Positions 1-9,172 of a stretch of 16,286 nt of DNA are shown here, piece after piece. Origin of the DNA: Gymnopilus junonius (lineage: Eukaryota; Basidiomycota; Agaricomycetes; Agaricales; Galerinaceae). Location: positions 1-16,286 of the forward strand of contig JADNYJ010000673.1 of assembly GCA_015501075.1 (NCBI GenBank), written 5' to 3'. The stretch's first letter is position 1. Each line of letters starts with the position of its first letter. The position numbers were made by a program, and so were the translations under genes. Under the pieces are notes generated by a model. The model was not told where the DNA came from. It searched no databases and saw only the letters and a list, made by a program, of their open reading frames with translations.

Positions 1-180
1 GACGAGCTACAGCCCAAACAATGCCCGTGCATTAATTCTGTGCAATGGGCAGGCATGTTTACATAATACAGGTAGCACTCTGCCGTAGTGGTGGGTAGTT
101 TCCCTCATAAATGCATCATAAGGGTTAGGTAGTTACCTAGGTTCATATATGATTGCTACAGCAAAGGCTGGAAAATTATT

Positions 181-918
181 GATTGGCCAGTTTGTGAATC
201 TCTGACCGATGTCAGGGGCTTCCTTGGCACATTGGGCACTATTCGTATCTTCATCAAGGACTATGCTCAGCACTCTAGGCCTCTCGTCGATTTAACTCGA
301 AAGAATGTACCTTTTGAATTTGGGGACGAGCAGCTTTTGGCTATGGAGAAGCTGAAAATGTTTACCCAGACTTGTCCCGCTATTCGTGCTATTGACTATA
401 ACTCAGATAACAAAGTTACTCTTGCTGTTGACTCATCCTGGATGGTGGTTGGCTATGTTCTCTCACAGCAGGATGATGATGGGAGGTGGTATCCCTCTCG
501 TTTTGGTTCAATTATGTGGAATGAGTGAGAGCAACGTTACTCACAAGCGAAGGTCGAACTTTATGGCCTTTTTCGTGTGCTTAAAGACATGCAAATCTAT
601 ATCATTGGAGCGAGAAACCTCGTGGTCGAGGTTGATGCAAAATACATCAAAGGGATGATTAACAATCCCGACATTGTTCCTAGTGCAGCTGCCAACCGAT
701 GGTTAGCCGGAATTCTTCTGTTCAACTTCAAACTTTGCCACATACCTGGTAAAGACCACACTGCTGCTGACAGTTTGTCCAGGTGCCGCCAATCTGAAAA
801 TGACCTTGTGGATGGTGAAGATATCGATCAGTGGATCGATGAGGTGAATTGTTTTGCTGTTGAGATGCTGAACTCCTCAGTAACGAGTTCCGGTCCCCAG
901 CTGTGCTCACCTTGTTGA
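181..918 (+). pseudogene. Reverse transcriptase tail and RNase H domain of gypsy pol, with in-frame stop
   Basis: RNase H would degrade the RNA strand of the RNA-DNA hybrid during retrotransposition. The frame starting at 181 begins with the end of the RT thumb (motif TDVRGFLGT), then PLVDLTRK and the RNase H start LAVDSSW (Asp codon at 430-432) with VGYVLSQQ. A TGA at 526-528 interrupts the frame. The same frame then resumes with the acidic SQAKVELYGLF helix, the EVDAKYIKGM motif, and the tether HIPGKDHTAADSLSR near 740-780 that normally ends RNase H. The frame closes at 918, where the integrase continues in another frame. Apart from the stop this is a near-complete RNase H, so identification is firm and inactivity is clear. 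Confidence 0.87.
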
Positions 919-959
919 ATTTGGTTTCACTGGCAATGCTCCTTACTACGACCGAAAAT

Positions 960-1940
960 GTGATAACCTTGCCTCTGAGTGACAAAGCAGAGAGGCAGGA
1001 CTTACTTATCAAACATATCGAGGTATTCTTGGGTAATCCAGTCAGGCCCGATAATGTTACGGACTTGGAATTCTCCCGATTTATTCGTCAGGCCTCCGAT
1101 TTCTTTATTCAAGGGGGTCAGCTTTGGCGCAAGGATCGTTCTGGACGGCACAAGCTATACGTACCTCGCGAAAAATGCTTGATCCTAATAACTCAGGCCC
1201 ATGATGACCTTGGACATAAAGGTGTCTTCTCAGTCCATCTTCGCCTCCTCGAACGATTCTGGTGGCCATGTCTCGAAAACGATGTCAAGTGGTATATTCG
1301 TACCTGTCATGAATGTCAGCTTCGTCAAGTCAAGAAGCTTCATATTCTGCCTACTGTACCCACTCCTCGTGGATTATTTCGCAAAGCATATATCGATACT
1401 ATGCTCATGCCCAAGGCCGCGGGATACCGATACATTGTACATGCCCGCTGTTCCTCACTGCATGGCCTGAATGGGCTATGCTTCATAAGAAAACGCCCTG
1501 GCAATTTCAAAGTTTATTTTTAATGACATTCTTTGCCGATGGGAGCAGTAGAAGAGATTGTTACAGATAATGCACCTCAGTATATTCAGGCTGTCGAGCT
1601 TCTCAAGTGAAGTACCACATCCATTATATTAGGATCTCGCCTTACAACTCAAAAGCTCAAGGTCCCATTGAGCAACGCCACTTGACGTTCGAGAGCAGTG
1701 GTCAAGGCAGCGGACGGTGATGAGTCTCGCTGGCCAAATGTTGTGCCTTCGATCTTCTGGGCGGAGTGGAGTTACTATTATGAAATCGACAGGGCACTCA
1801 CCGTTTTACCTCGCCCATGGTGTCGAGCCTTTGCTTCCTTTCGATCTCGCAGAAGCTACCTACCTGGCGCCACGCCCAATGGCAAACTGGACAGAGGACC
1901 TAATTGTAGAACGAGCGAGAATGCTCCAGAAATGACCTGA
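960..1940 (+). pseudogene. Gypsy integrase: HHCC zinc domain and DDE core, frame-shifted
   Basis: Integrase would insert the cDNA copy into the genome. The frame open to 1523 carries the zinc-binding signature: His residues in AHDDLGHKG and CHEC in YIRTCHECQLRQ. The first core aspartate follows in YIDTML (codon 1395-1397). Frames change near 1450-1540. The second aspartate is in EEIVTDNAPQY (codon 1566-1568) and the glutamate in SPYNSKAQGPIEQRH (codon 1670-1672), roughly 35 codons later as in D,D35E enzymes but reached only after another frame change. The region around 1790-1850 (TGHSPFYLAHGVEPLLPFDL) is the usual end of the core. All three catalytic residues survive as codons, but no single open frame joins them. 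Confidence 0.85.
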
Positions 1941-2014
1941 GCAGCTCGCCATTGTAAAAGAAAGAATATTGACGGCTCGCTGGGCAGCAATAGCAGCAAG
2001 GGAGAAGGACCACC

Positions 2015-2330
2015 TTGCGAGCAAGGTGGTGTTTTTGTTTAAACCCGGTTCCCTGGTGCTGGTTCGTAATTCATGGTCAAAAGGACCTGGGAAGCAAGAC
2101 TAAGCCCAGGTACTTTGGTCCCATGCTTGTCATATGCCAAACCCAAGGTGGTTCCTACCTTCTCACCGAGCTTGATGGTTCGCTGTCAAAACTTCGTTAT
2201 GCCGCGTTCCGCCTCTTCCCGTATTACCCACGTATATGCACGCCATACCGGTTACTCGATTCTTGATACGCTGATTCCGACCTGGATCATTGGCAGAGGA
2301 AGTGGAGGATGATGAAGAATAGAATTCAAG
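2015..2330 (+). pseudogene. C-terminal segment of gypsy integrase
   Basis: A short open stretch contains KPRYFGPMLVICQTQGGSYLLTEL followed by RYAAFRLFPYYPR within a few residues, when read in pieces (KPRYFGPMLV, then GGSYLLTELDG). This is the pattern of the GPY/F-type small-barrel module that follows the integrase core in Ty3/gypsy elements and fits the position directly after the core. The frame ends at 2266. Codons for a short acidic stretch (LDHW..., then GAG/GAT-rich sequence near 2295-2315) resemble the acidic tail usual in fungal copies, but in a shifted frame. I see no clear chromodomain. Confidence 0.68.
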
Positions 2331-2534
2331 AAATTCAAGTACAAAAGGGACGTATAGTCCCACGTCATGGCCTAAAAATACATTGGAAGCCGTAACAAAA
2401 ATAGACTCATTGAGAGTCACCATCGACTCAAATATAGGTTTCATCCTTGCCCTGCCTCAGTTATATTTTCTCGTTTCTTTTCTTCGCCTTTAATTCAAGA
2501 TATTTCATTTCGCTTCTCGTTCCCATGCCAGGCT

Positions 2535-3498
2535 TTACTCCCACTCTGTTGGAGGATGCCACATTTGGTGAAGGTCCAGAGTGGATGTGGCGGGATGGTG
2601 CCCCATGACTCGCAACTCTCCTCGCAAGCGCCTCATCCGTTCCTCCAACTGTTCCACCAATGTCTGTATCGCCCTGGATTCATCGCCAATTCCGAGTTGT
2701 CCGCGTTCACGGCATTTCACCAGCATGCATAAGCATAGCGTTCGCTTCAACAAGACGTTGGAAATTGATAAGTGCCGGCATGCTGCTTCCACTTGGAGAA
2801 TTTGGGTGGCGGCCTCACGTGTTAGCCTCTGCATGGCCTCGCTATTTTCCCTGTCAACTGCCAGCTCAAGGAATGCTTCGAAGCAGGTATCGTTCACCGC
2901 TAATGCTTCCAGATTGGCTCCGTTTCTCTTCGCAACCAAGGCTGCCCAAGCCATTTCAAAGAATGACGTTGGAATTTTGGTCTCACCGCCTGCGTCTTCA
3001 GCTCCCCGCTGGAGAGCTATGGCAGCACGTAGCTGGCTGAGCAGGTGCTCAAGTGTCACCGTGTCACAGCTACAGAACACTGGGTAGATCAATAGTTGGT
3101 TGACGGTGGCTTCGATGGCGGCTAGTTCAGCACGTAGTACCCGGCGATGCTTCCAAGTATCGCATTGTATGACTCGGCATTGCGTGGATATATGTCCCAG
3201 ATAGTTGGGAGCTGCTCCTGGTTCTCTTGGGGTAGAGAGTCTTCTTCGTTTTTGGACATCGACATATCGCTCAAAGATTCGTCAATGGCGGCTGTCATGG
3301 GTGTTTTATTCCGACATGAGCTGACAGGGATGTCAGCATTCAAAACTTCCCGGGAGGTGTGGAGACGGTACTCCATCTGAGCATGGAATTACGCAAAATT
3401 GTTACAGTGGCAGACTCACCTCGATCTTTTAGTGAGTCAGCTGTGACACCGCCAATGGCCCAGCTCGAAGCCACTGAATTGAAAGATTTTGTTTCCAT
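2535..3498 (-). CDS. Hypothetical spliced protein, helical/coiled-coil
   Basis: I do not recognise this family. Reading on the minus strand, exon 1 probably starts at ATG 3498 (METKSFNSVASSWAIGG...) and ends at 3420 at a consensus GTGAGT donor. The next exon's start is uncertain: acceptors ending at 3321 (with an ideal TGCTGAC branch, but needing a frame correction) or 3292 (in frame, 128-base intron) are possible. An acidic stretch (SKNEEDSLPQENQEQLP) and IWDIYPRNAESYNAIL follow, then a stop at 3122. One missing base near 3133 would join this to a 195-residue open frame (LAAIEATVNQLLIYP...) ending at 2535. That part is rich in Leu, Ala, Glu and Arg with LVEQLEERMRRLRGELR typical of a coiled coil. 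Gene status is moderately supported by the open frame and donor; function is unknown. It lies between retroelement fragments, so an element-borne gene is possible. Confidence 0.5.
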
Positions 3499-3499
3499 C

Positions 3500-4400
3500 C
3501 ACCTGCTCAACTCGCACTGGCAATGTGATTACAGAAAATTACCATATATGTATAAGTTTCCTTTTACTTTATTCCTTGTCAGGGCAACCACCTTGCTAAT
3601 TTCTTATTCCTTCATTCATCTCTTTGGTGCCCTGACTTGTCCCCATTCAAATTTCAGCCTTAGATTTATTCCTATAAAAATTTCAAGGAAATTTTCGTAG
3701 CTAAAAGAGGTATATAAACCATGTAGTAGCTACATATTTTCTTCAGTTAATTTCAGTGCATTTTTCCCCACTCAAAACGAGAGCTACAAGAGCTCTATCC
3801 GACTTGCAAAGAAGTCAAAATCTCCAAACCTACTCACTTTCTCACGGGTACAGGCAACTTTGGAATCTACTCAAAGTTCCTTACCCACTCATATTCTCTC
3901 ATTTGAGCTCGCTAAGGACACTCAAGGTGATCCTTAGGCTCTCTTATTCCACCAAACACCCTCAAAGCATCAAGACTTATTTTTCATTTCACCACTATCT
4001 ACTTGAACATAGTACCCTAGTATTTGATTGTTCCGTCAATCATCTTACTCAGTTCCTTCAGATTTCCCCTCATCTTATACCGTTCCCACACAGAACGGGT
4101 TGTTTACACTATGGAGGAAACTAAGTGGAGACCATACATGTATTAGTGAGCAGGCAAACATGTAAGTTATTCTGCACTACTCAGAGTTGTCTAGCTATGT
4201 GTAAGTTAAGTGTCTACATGTTCTGGGACTTGTAGTATTTCGAGGAGATTATGAAGTCAGAGTTCGTATGGTCAGAGATCAGAGTTGGTCAGAGGTGTGT
4301 ATATAACAGTATTTCCCCCTTAGGCCGAACCTTGAGGCCTGAGTGTGGGAATAGTCATGTGCTGGTTGGTTTTGGTTTTGTTTGAAAAGTTTTGTTTGGT
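3500..4400. other. AT-rich gap without a credible gene
   Basis: Open frames here begin at non-ATG codons, contain few or no internal methionines and show T/C-biased composition, so I do not call them genes. Two TATA-like stretches are visible (TATATAAACC at 3711-3720 and GTATATAACAG near 4302), the first followed by a small hairpin (ATGTAG, TAG loop, CTACAT at 3720-3735). A second imperfect hairpin (CTTAGGCC with GGCCTGAG) lies near 4320-4342. These could be promoter remnants of solo long terminal repeats, but I cannot identify paired repeats. Confidence 0.5.
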
Positions 4401-4419
4401 CCTCTCTTTAGTACTTGAC

Positions 4420-4701
4420 ATGGCACATACCAATTCTGGCTCAGAAGATCTCGATGCACAAGAGTGGGAGCTTGCACTCCAGAAAGAAAAACTTCGTCAG
4501 AAGCAGGAACGGAAGGAGCGGAAGGCACGTGAGGCAGAGGAGCACACAGAGGCAGCTTGAGAGGCAGAATGGGTGGTAGAGGAAGCATGGAGGGCAGCGG
4601 AGGCAGAGAAGGCAGCAGAGGTGGAGAAGGCAGTGGAGGCGGAGCAGAGGAGTGCATGGCTAGCCATTACATCCTTGATGCATTCCGCCAGACTGGAGTA
4701 G
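4420..4701 (+). pseudogene. Charged coiled-coil ORF fragment, probably retroelement-linked
   Basis: ATG 4420 opens a frame with SGSEDLDAQEWELALQKEK and then runs of Lys, Arg, Glu and Ala predicted to form a long charged helix. A TGA at 4558-4560 interrupts it. The same frame continues with EAEKAAEVEKAVEAE repeats to about 4645, and the stop is at 4699-4701. From memory, similar Asp/Glu-Ala coiled-coil openings are common in repetitive agaricomycete ORFs near gypsy elements; I cannot verify this here. The last 15-20 codons (after about 4645) overlap the opposite-strand Gag and are probably its shadow, so this fragment is broken by a junction near 4650-4660. It is non-functional as it stands. 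Confidence 0.5.
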
Positions 4702-5115
4702 TAGTGGTGTCAGAGAGTGACACTGTCCCAGCATGAGCGAATAGCCAGGTGCTTGAATTCGACATTGTACTTGATGATCCTTTGGTTTTCAGGCATCTTC
4801 AAGTTTTCGAGGGCAACAGCGGCATTGGAGGTCAGATTGAATGGACCAAATTCAGACTTCAGCATGCCAATAAAGGCTTGCCAGTTGTCCATCCATGGTT
4901 CAAAAGTTGTTGAGTCCAGGATTGCAGGCTTGAAAAATTCCATCACAAGGCCACAAAGGTAGGAAAGGGCAAATGTAACCTTGTCTTCATTGGTGGTCTA
5001 GGCATGGTTGTTTCGGAAGTAAAGGTTGCACTGTAAAATAAAACCATTAAGTTTGCAGGTGTCAGAGCCATTGAAAGTGTCAGGCTCACGTGCTTTGGTT
5101 TTGGTGCTCCTTGGA
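4660..5115 (-). pseudogene. Gypsy-type Gag fragment with in-frame stops
   Basis: Gag would form the particle that packages element RNA. On the minus strand one frame reads REPDTFNGSDTCKLNGFILQ, a TAG at 4998-5000, then DKVTFALSYLCG, TFEPWMDNWQAFIGMLKSEFG, ALENLKMPENQRIIKYNVEF and, beyond a TGA at 4710-4712, HHYYSSLAECIKDVM (each quoted as separate pieces). The order of a PDxFxG opening, an ALSYLxG helix, a W-x-F...LxxxFG helix, an LxxLxM...I..YxxxF helix and a YxxGL/ECIKD-like end is the capsid-type layout of Ty3/gypsy Gag. Two stops and the loss of everything downstream of about 4660 mark it as dead. Sequence from 5115 to 5375 on this strand stays open but no longer looks like Gag. Confidence 0.75.
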
Positions 5116-5621
5116 GTTTCGCGATGCTTGAGCTCTTTGGTCATGAGCCTGAAACAGCTGTAACATTTCGTTATAATAATATTTTGTGGTAATGCCCACC
5201 AGACCTCAGGCATGGCTGTGCGGAACTTGAAGGCTCTTGAATCACTCCAAACCTCACTAGCGATTAAGACCCAGCAACTTTGGGTAAAAATTTTACAAAG
5301 TGAAGAGGGACTTCCGAGTCGAGTCGTGACTCGTATGCGCAGATGCAAAACAAAATCAGAGTTATCACGATTCACTGCACCCTCTTGAAACTTGAAGATT
5401 GAAGCTCGAATTTCTTGGAGTTGAACTATGTAAACTTAGGGTTCCGATTGGGCCCATCCTTTGTTTTCTGTGATATGAATAGTCAGGAAATAAATAATGG
5501 AGAATTGTATGCAATACACAAGCCAAGTTCGTCTTTCAACAAACTAAATGTATGCTGCACGGGGTACGATACGATTCAGAAAGGCCATAAAGGGCGAACA
5601 ATGCGGAGTTTGAAGAGGGTC

Positions 5622-5645
5622 AGCGCGACGCGACGCGATCACGTG
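5622..5645 (+). promoter_or_regulatory. Tandem ACGCG cores plus CACGTG box upstream of the kinase
   Basis: Two ACGCG cores lie head to tail at 5628-5632 and 5633-5637, followed after two bases by CACGTG at 5640-5645. The last base is 65 bases before the kinase start codon. ACGCG is the core of the MluI cell-cycle box recognised by MBF-type factors in ascomycete yeasts, and CACGTG is bound by basic helix-loop-helix factors of the Cbf1/USF type. Whether this fungus uses them in that way is inference. A matching module occurs at 14295-14317. Confidence 0.55.
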
Positions 5646-5710
5646 CTGGTTGCTCTTTTGATTCCGTTTGTTTCCTCCCTTCCATTCCTCCACCTTTCTC
5701 CTCTTCCCCC

Positions 5711-8700
5711 ATGTCCTCCTCCTCCTCCGCCGCCTTCCTCGACGCCTACGAACCGCTCGACATCATTGGCAATGGCTCCTTCGGCATCATTCGCAAAGTG
5801 CGACGGAAATCTGATGATTTAGTGAGTTGCCGTTTCCATGCAAAACCTTAAAACTGAACATATCGTTGATATCCGTTCCTTCGGCTAGATATTCGCGCGG
5901 AAGGAGCTCAATTTTGAGCGGATGAATGAGAGAGATAGAAAGCAGATTGTAGCAGAAGTGTACGTATGTACTCACTCATCTCACACCTCGCTTTCCTCCT
6001 TAACACTGCCGCTCGTTTATAGGAACATTTTAAAAGACCTGCACCATGACCATATCGTGCAGTACTACGATCGCCACGTCGACCGCGACGCAGGGATGTT
6101 GTACATTCTTATGGAGTACTGCGGCGGCGGCGACCTCTCTACTATCATTAAGCAAGCTGCGAAACACCACCGACCTATACCAGAAGACACCATCTGGCAT
6201 TATTTCCTCCAAATCCTCCTTGCGCTACACCACTGCCATCATCCTAATGGGCACACGAGGTCCTCCAGCGGCTCGGGCTCCAGTGGCATCCCTTTAGAGA
6301 CGGATGGGTCGTCACGACGGGTGCAGATTCTTCATCGGGATCTCAAACCGGACAATGGTGCGTTACGTTTTTCTTGTCCTTCCACTTTATATTATTTCTG
6401 ACCAACTTTAACAGTATTCTTAGACGACAATAACTCTGTTAAGCTGGGTGATTTTGGGCTATCCAAAGCCCTAGCCCAAGCCAGCTTCGCCAACACCTAT
6501 GTTGGGGTACGCATATCTCCTTTTCCTCTTCACACCTCAGGCTGACCTAGCACTCCGCAGACACCTTACTACATGTCGCCTGAACTCATGCAAGAAAAAG
6601 CCTACGACTCCAAATCCGACATATGGTCATTAGGTTGTCTCATTTACGAACTTTGCGCTCTAAAACCGCCCTTTCATGAAGCCAAGACTCATTCCGAATT
6701 GAGTATATTCATTCGGTAAGTTTCCCGCTTTTGTCTTTTTTTTTCTTTGGTACTGACCATACCCTGCTTGCAGCAACGGCCGCATACCGCCATTACCTAG
6801 AGGGTACTCCCAGGCCCTCACTTCTGTTATTAAATCCATGTTAAACCTGAACGTACGTCCGCTATTCCTTCTAGCCAGACTTTGACCTCATTCCCTTCAT
6901 TCCAGCCCGCCATGCGCCCCTCTGCCGCTCAGCTCCTCCAACACGAACGTATCGAGCTGGTATATAAAGTCAACGAGACAGAAAAAATGTACGATTTGCT
7001 TTCTTAACACACCCCGTCTTCTCTCTCTCTTCTCTCTCTCAGCATCTGACCACCCTTCCATTGTAAACAGGCTGACAGCCGTTAAGGCTCACAGAGCAAC
7101 GGTAACAACTAAAGAACGCGACCTCCTCGCGCGTGAACAAGCCCTCCTCGAACGGGAGAACACCCTCTCCTCCCTCCTCGCCTCCAAAGACCAAGAACTC
7201 GCCTCCATCCAACACACCCCTAACCCAAACTCAACACGCGCTCACTCAACTCCAGCATCAGTTACACCAACGCGCGCTCTCGCATCCGTACACCCAGCAG
7301 GGACGTGGGAGCGCGGTGCCAAGCGGGCTGTGGCCCAGCGCGAAGAGGAGTTAGGGTGCTGGTGCTGCAGCGCGAGGAGGAGGTGAAGAGGGCGATTGCG
7401 AGTCGGGAGGAGGAGATTATGCAGGCTGTTAGAGCGCGTGAGGCTGAAGTGGATGAGGTGTGTGTGAAGAGGGAGGAGATGGTGCAACGGGAGGTGGAGG
7501 AAAGGGTGAAGTGGGTGCTTGAGAGGGAGAGGGAGCTCCAGGAGGAGGAGGAGCGGTTGGAGGGGGTTAGGGTGGCGTTGGAGAAGGAGGGTAGGAGGTT
7601 GGAACAAGTTTCGGCTGCGAAAGGTAGATTTTATATTTTAATTAGTTATTTGAGTCTAACATGCGTTTTGAGCAGGTCGGAGTCCGCTGGAGAGGTGAAG
7701 AATGTCTTGGACCCTATCAACCGCAATTCTCAGGCGACACCTCAAGCTCAACAACAGAACCAGCACCATCAGCAGCGGCAGCGGTCCAAGCTCGAAGGTA
7801 CCCCAACGCCTCGCTTTTCCCAGCCCTCTTCTTCTAATGTGCTCTCGACGCCCCTTGCTCGACCCACATTCACCTCCGCCTCTGGTACTACAGTGATTCC
7901 GCCCCGTCGGCGATGAAAGGCGTCGTGCTCACCGCCACAGGCGAAGTGCTCGCCACGCCCTCCCCGGCGGAGATCTTGAGTCTGTTCGAGAAGAGTCCAA
8001 AGGTTGGCCTTAATTTCGGCAAGATCTTTGATTTTGGCCAGGGTGGTTCGAGTTCTGGTTCTGGTTCTGCTGGTGCTGAGAGTGCTGGTAACTCGGAGAA
8101 GGCTGCTGCTACTTGTGGACAAGAAGAGGATGAGGATGAGATGGAGCCTCCGCCTAGTCCTAGTGAAAGGAAGGAGAGGGAGCGGCCGAGGCAGGCTGTC
8201 CCGTCTTCGAGCTCAGCTGGTACCACCAATACCAATACCAATACAACCACCACTACCAATACAGCCACAGTTCCAACCCATCCGCCTACACGTCTCCGCC
8301 GGCCTTCAATACGGTCCTCGGCGCGCTCAGCCCAGCTCGAGCGGCGTCTATACCCGCCTCGTCTTCGGACTCTGCTCATCTCCCCTCAGCAGCTGGATCT
8401 TCTTCCTCAACACGGCCTCAATCTCAAATCTTTCAAGCTCCTCAAGCGCAAGCCAAACCACTCCCACATCCTCACCTCAGACCTTCCAAAAGCGGGTCGA
8501 ATCTCGCCTCTGCTTCTGCTTCTGCTTCTGCCTCTGGTGCTGCTGCACGTACAAGTGCCAGCGCAATTGTCAGTGTGAGCCACCATCACAACGCCACCGT
8601 GGTCCTCCCCATCCCGGTACCACGTCATCACCCTTCCCCGAATACGACTTTACGGATGAAGATAACCTGCCTAGTCCGTTCCTAAGGAGGGTCGAGAGGG

Positions 8701-9133
8701 AGAAAGCAGGGAATGCCAATGCCAATGCCAGTGGGAGTGCGCCCATCCGGAGTTTGACTGCCAGCGCGTCGTCGGGGTCGATATCAAATCCAACCCACTC
8801 TGGTTCCTCTGCTTCTGCTTCTGGGTCATCTGATTCAGGTCCAGGCGCTACTAAAGCCAAGAGACGCGGAAGCAGCGGTCTGCTCCTGCGTGCTGTCGCG
8901 GCTGCCAACAGCGCTGGACGAAGGATCAAGGCCGGTGCGGGTGCGGGTGCGGGTGCTGGTCATAGTGCACATTCGCCTCCGGGTTCGTGGAGAGGGAGGA
9001 GGGTGAGGGTGAGAGGGATGGGGATGGGTTGGTGAGCAGTGAGTCGATGCCTGAGATGCGGGCATCGAGGCCTTCGTTGGCGAGTGCGAGGAAGGCGAGT
9101 GAGGAGGCGAGGAAGGCGTTGGGGAGGGTGTGA
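5711..9133 (+). CDS. nimA: NIMA/NEK-family serine/threonine protein kinase
   Basis: Likely the fungal NIMA/KIN3/Fin1 mitotic kinase. Exons of the kinase part: 5711-5821, 5889-5959, 6023-6357, 6415-6506, 6561-6715, 6774-6852, 6906-6988, then from 7071; every junction keeps frame with GT...AG introns of 53-82 bases. Motifs: glycine loop GNGSFG (residues 20-25), Lys42 in [14 protein letters not shown] (165-172), DFG (185-187), TPYYMSPE (204-211), DIWSLGC. A Ser/Gly-rich insertion sits before HRD. After 7071 come an Arg/Glu coiled coil (7350-7620), an intron at 7624-7675 or 7692, a Gln/Ser/Ala-rich disordered tail with conserved-looking islands ([33 protein letters not shown]) and the end [15 protein letters not shown], stop 9131-9133. 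The tail needs about seven frame corrections (near 7217, 7300, 7353, 7902, 8210-8290, 8637, 8960-9030), plus one at 7690 if the first acceptor is used. Full length would be about 980 residues. Identity is firm; tail integrity is not. Confidence 0.93.
7017..7051 (+). repeat. CT-rich microsatellite inside a kinase intron
   Basis: A run of CT dinucleotides with small interruptions lies in the intron 6989-7070. It ends in CTCAG, which looks like an acceptor, but the reading frame and the downstream CATCTGACC branch site favour the acceptor at 7069-7070 instead. Confidence 0.7.
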
Positions 9134-9155
9134 TGTGATGTGATGTGCTGGGTGA

Positions 9156-9172
9156 TGATCACTGCGTGATCA
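9156..9172 (+). other. Perfect small hairpin just downstream of the kinase stop
   Basis: TGATCAC, loop TGC, GTGATCA, 23 bases after the stop codon, preceded by a TGATG-type short tandem run (9131-9147). It would be in the 3' untranslated region. Role unknown; seven base pairs can occur by chance. Confidence 0.4.

Larger units (their letters stand above)
160..2450 (+). mobile_element. Decayed, 5'-truncated Ty3/gypsy retrotransposon pol
   Basis: A run of retroelement pol pieces in canonical order on one strand: RNase H, integrase zinc-binding domain, integrase DDE core and the C-terminal segment. No reverse transcriptase active site (YxDD-type) precedes them; the first 160 bases show no recognisable coding sequence, so the copy is cut at its 5' side or continues in another frame or outside the window. 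Reading needs one in-frame stop to be passed and several frame changes. The order RNase H then integrase is that of Ty3/gypsy rather than copia. No long terminal repeat pair is visible, so the outer boundaries are estimates. The copy cannot encode a working polyprotein. Confidence 0.85.

Noticed and set aside
20..60. Inverted GCCC...TGCA / TGCA...GGGC near the left edge as a possible element end
   Set aside because: Arms are short and imperfect, and the window edge prevents a search for a partner.
2581..3087. Plus-strand open frame opposite the hypothetical gene
   Set aside because: It is antisense to the better-supported minus-strand frame, which has a donor site, an upstream exon and coiled-coil content.
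3122..3142. A 19-base GT...CTGAAC...TAG stretch that looks like a miniature intron in the hypothetical gene
   Set aside because: Removing it does not restore the downstream frame, and 19 bases is far below the introns seen in this window. One missing base explains the shift better.
3756..4124. Open frame of 122 codons with an upstream TATATAAA
   Set aside because: It starts with GTG, has no internal methionine, and its composition is that of T/C-rich noncoding DNA.
7888..8379. Minus-strand frame of about 160 codons
   Set aside because: Low-complexity shadow of the kinase tail with Val/Leu runs from repeated CCA/ACC codons; no supporting signals.
8004..9035. Continuous 343-codon plus-strand frame
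   Set aside because: Only its last third (from about 8600, [12 protein letters not shown] onward) belongs to the kinase tail. The first part is an Arg/Leu/Val-rich shadow of the Ser/Glu-rich true frame.
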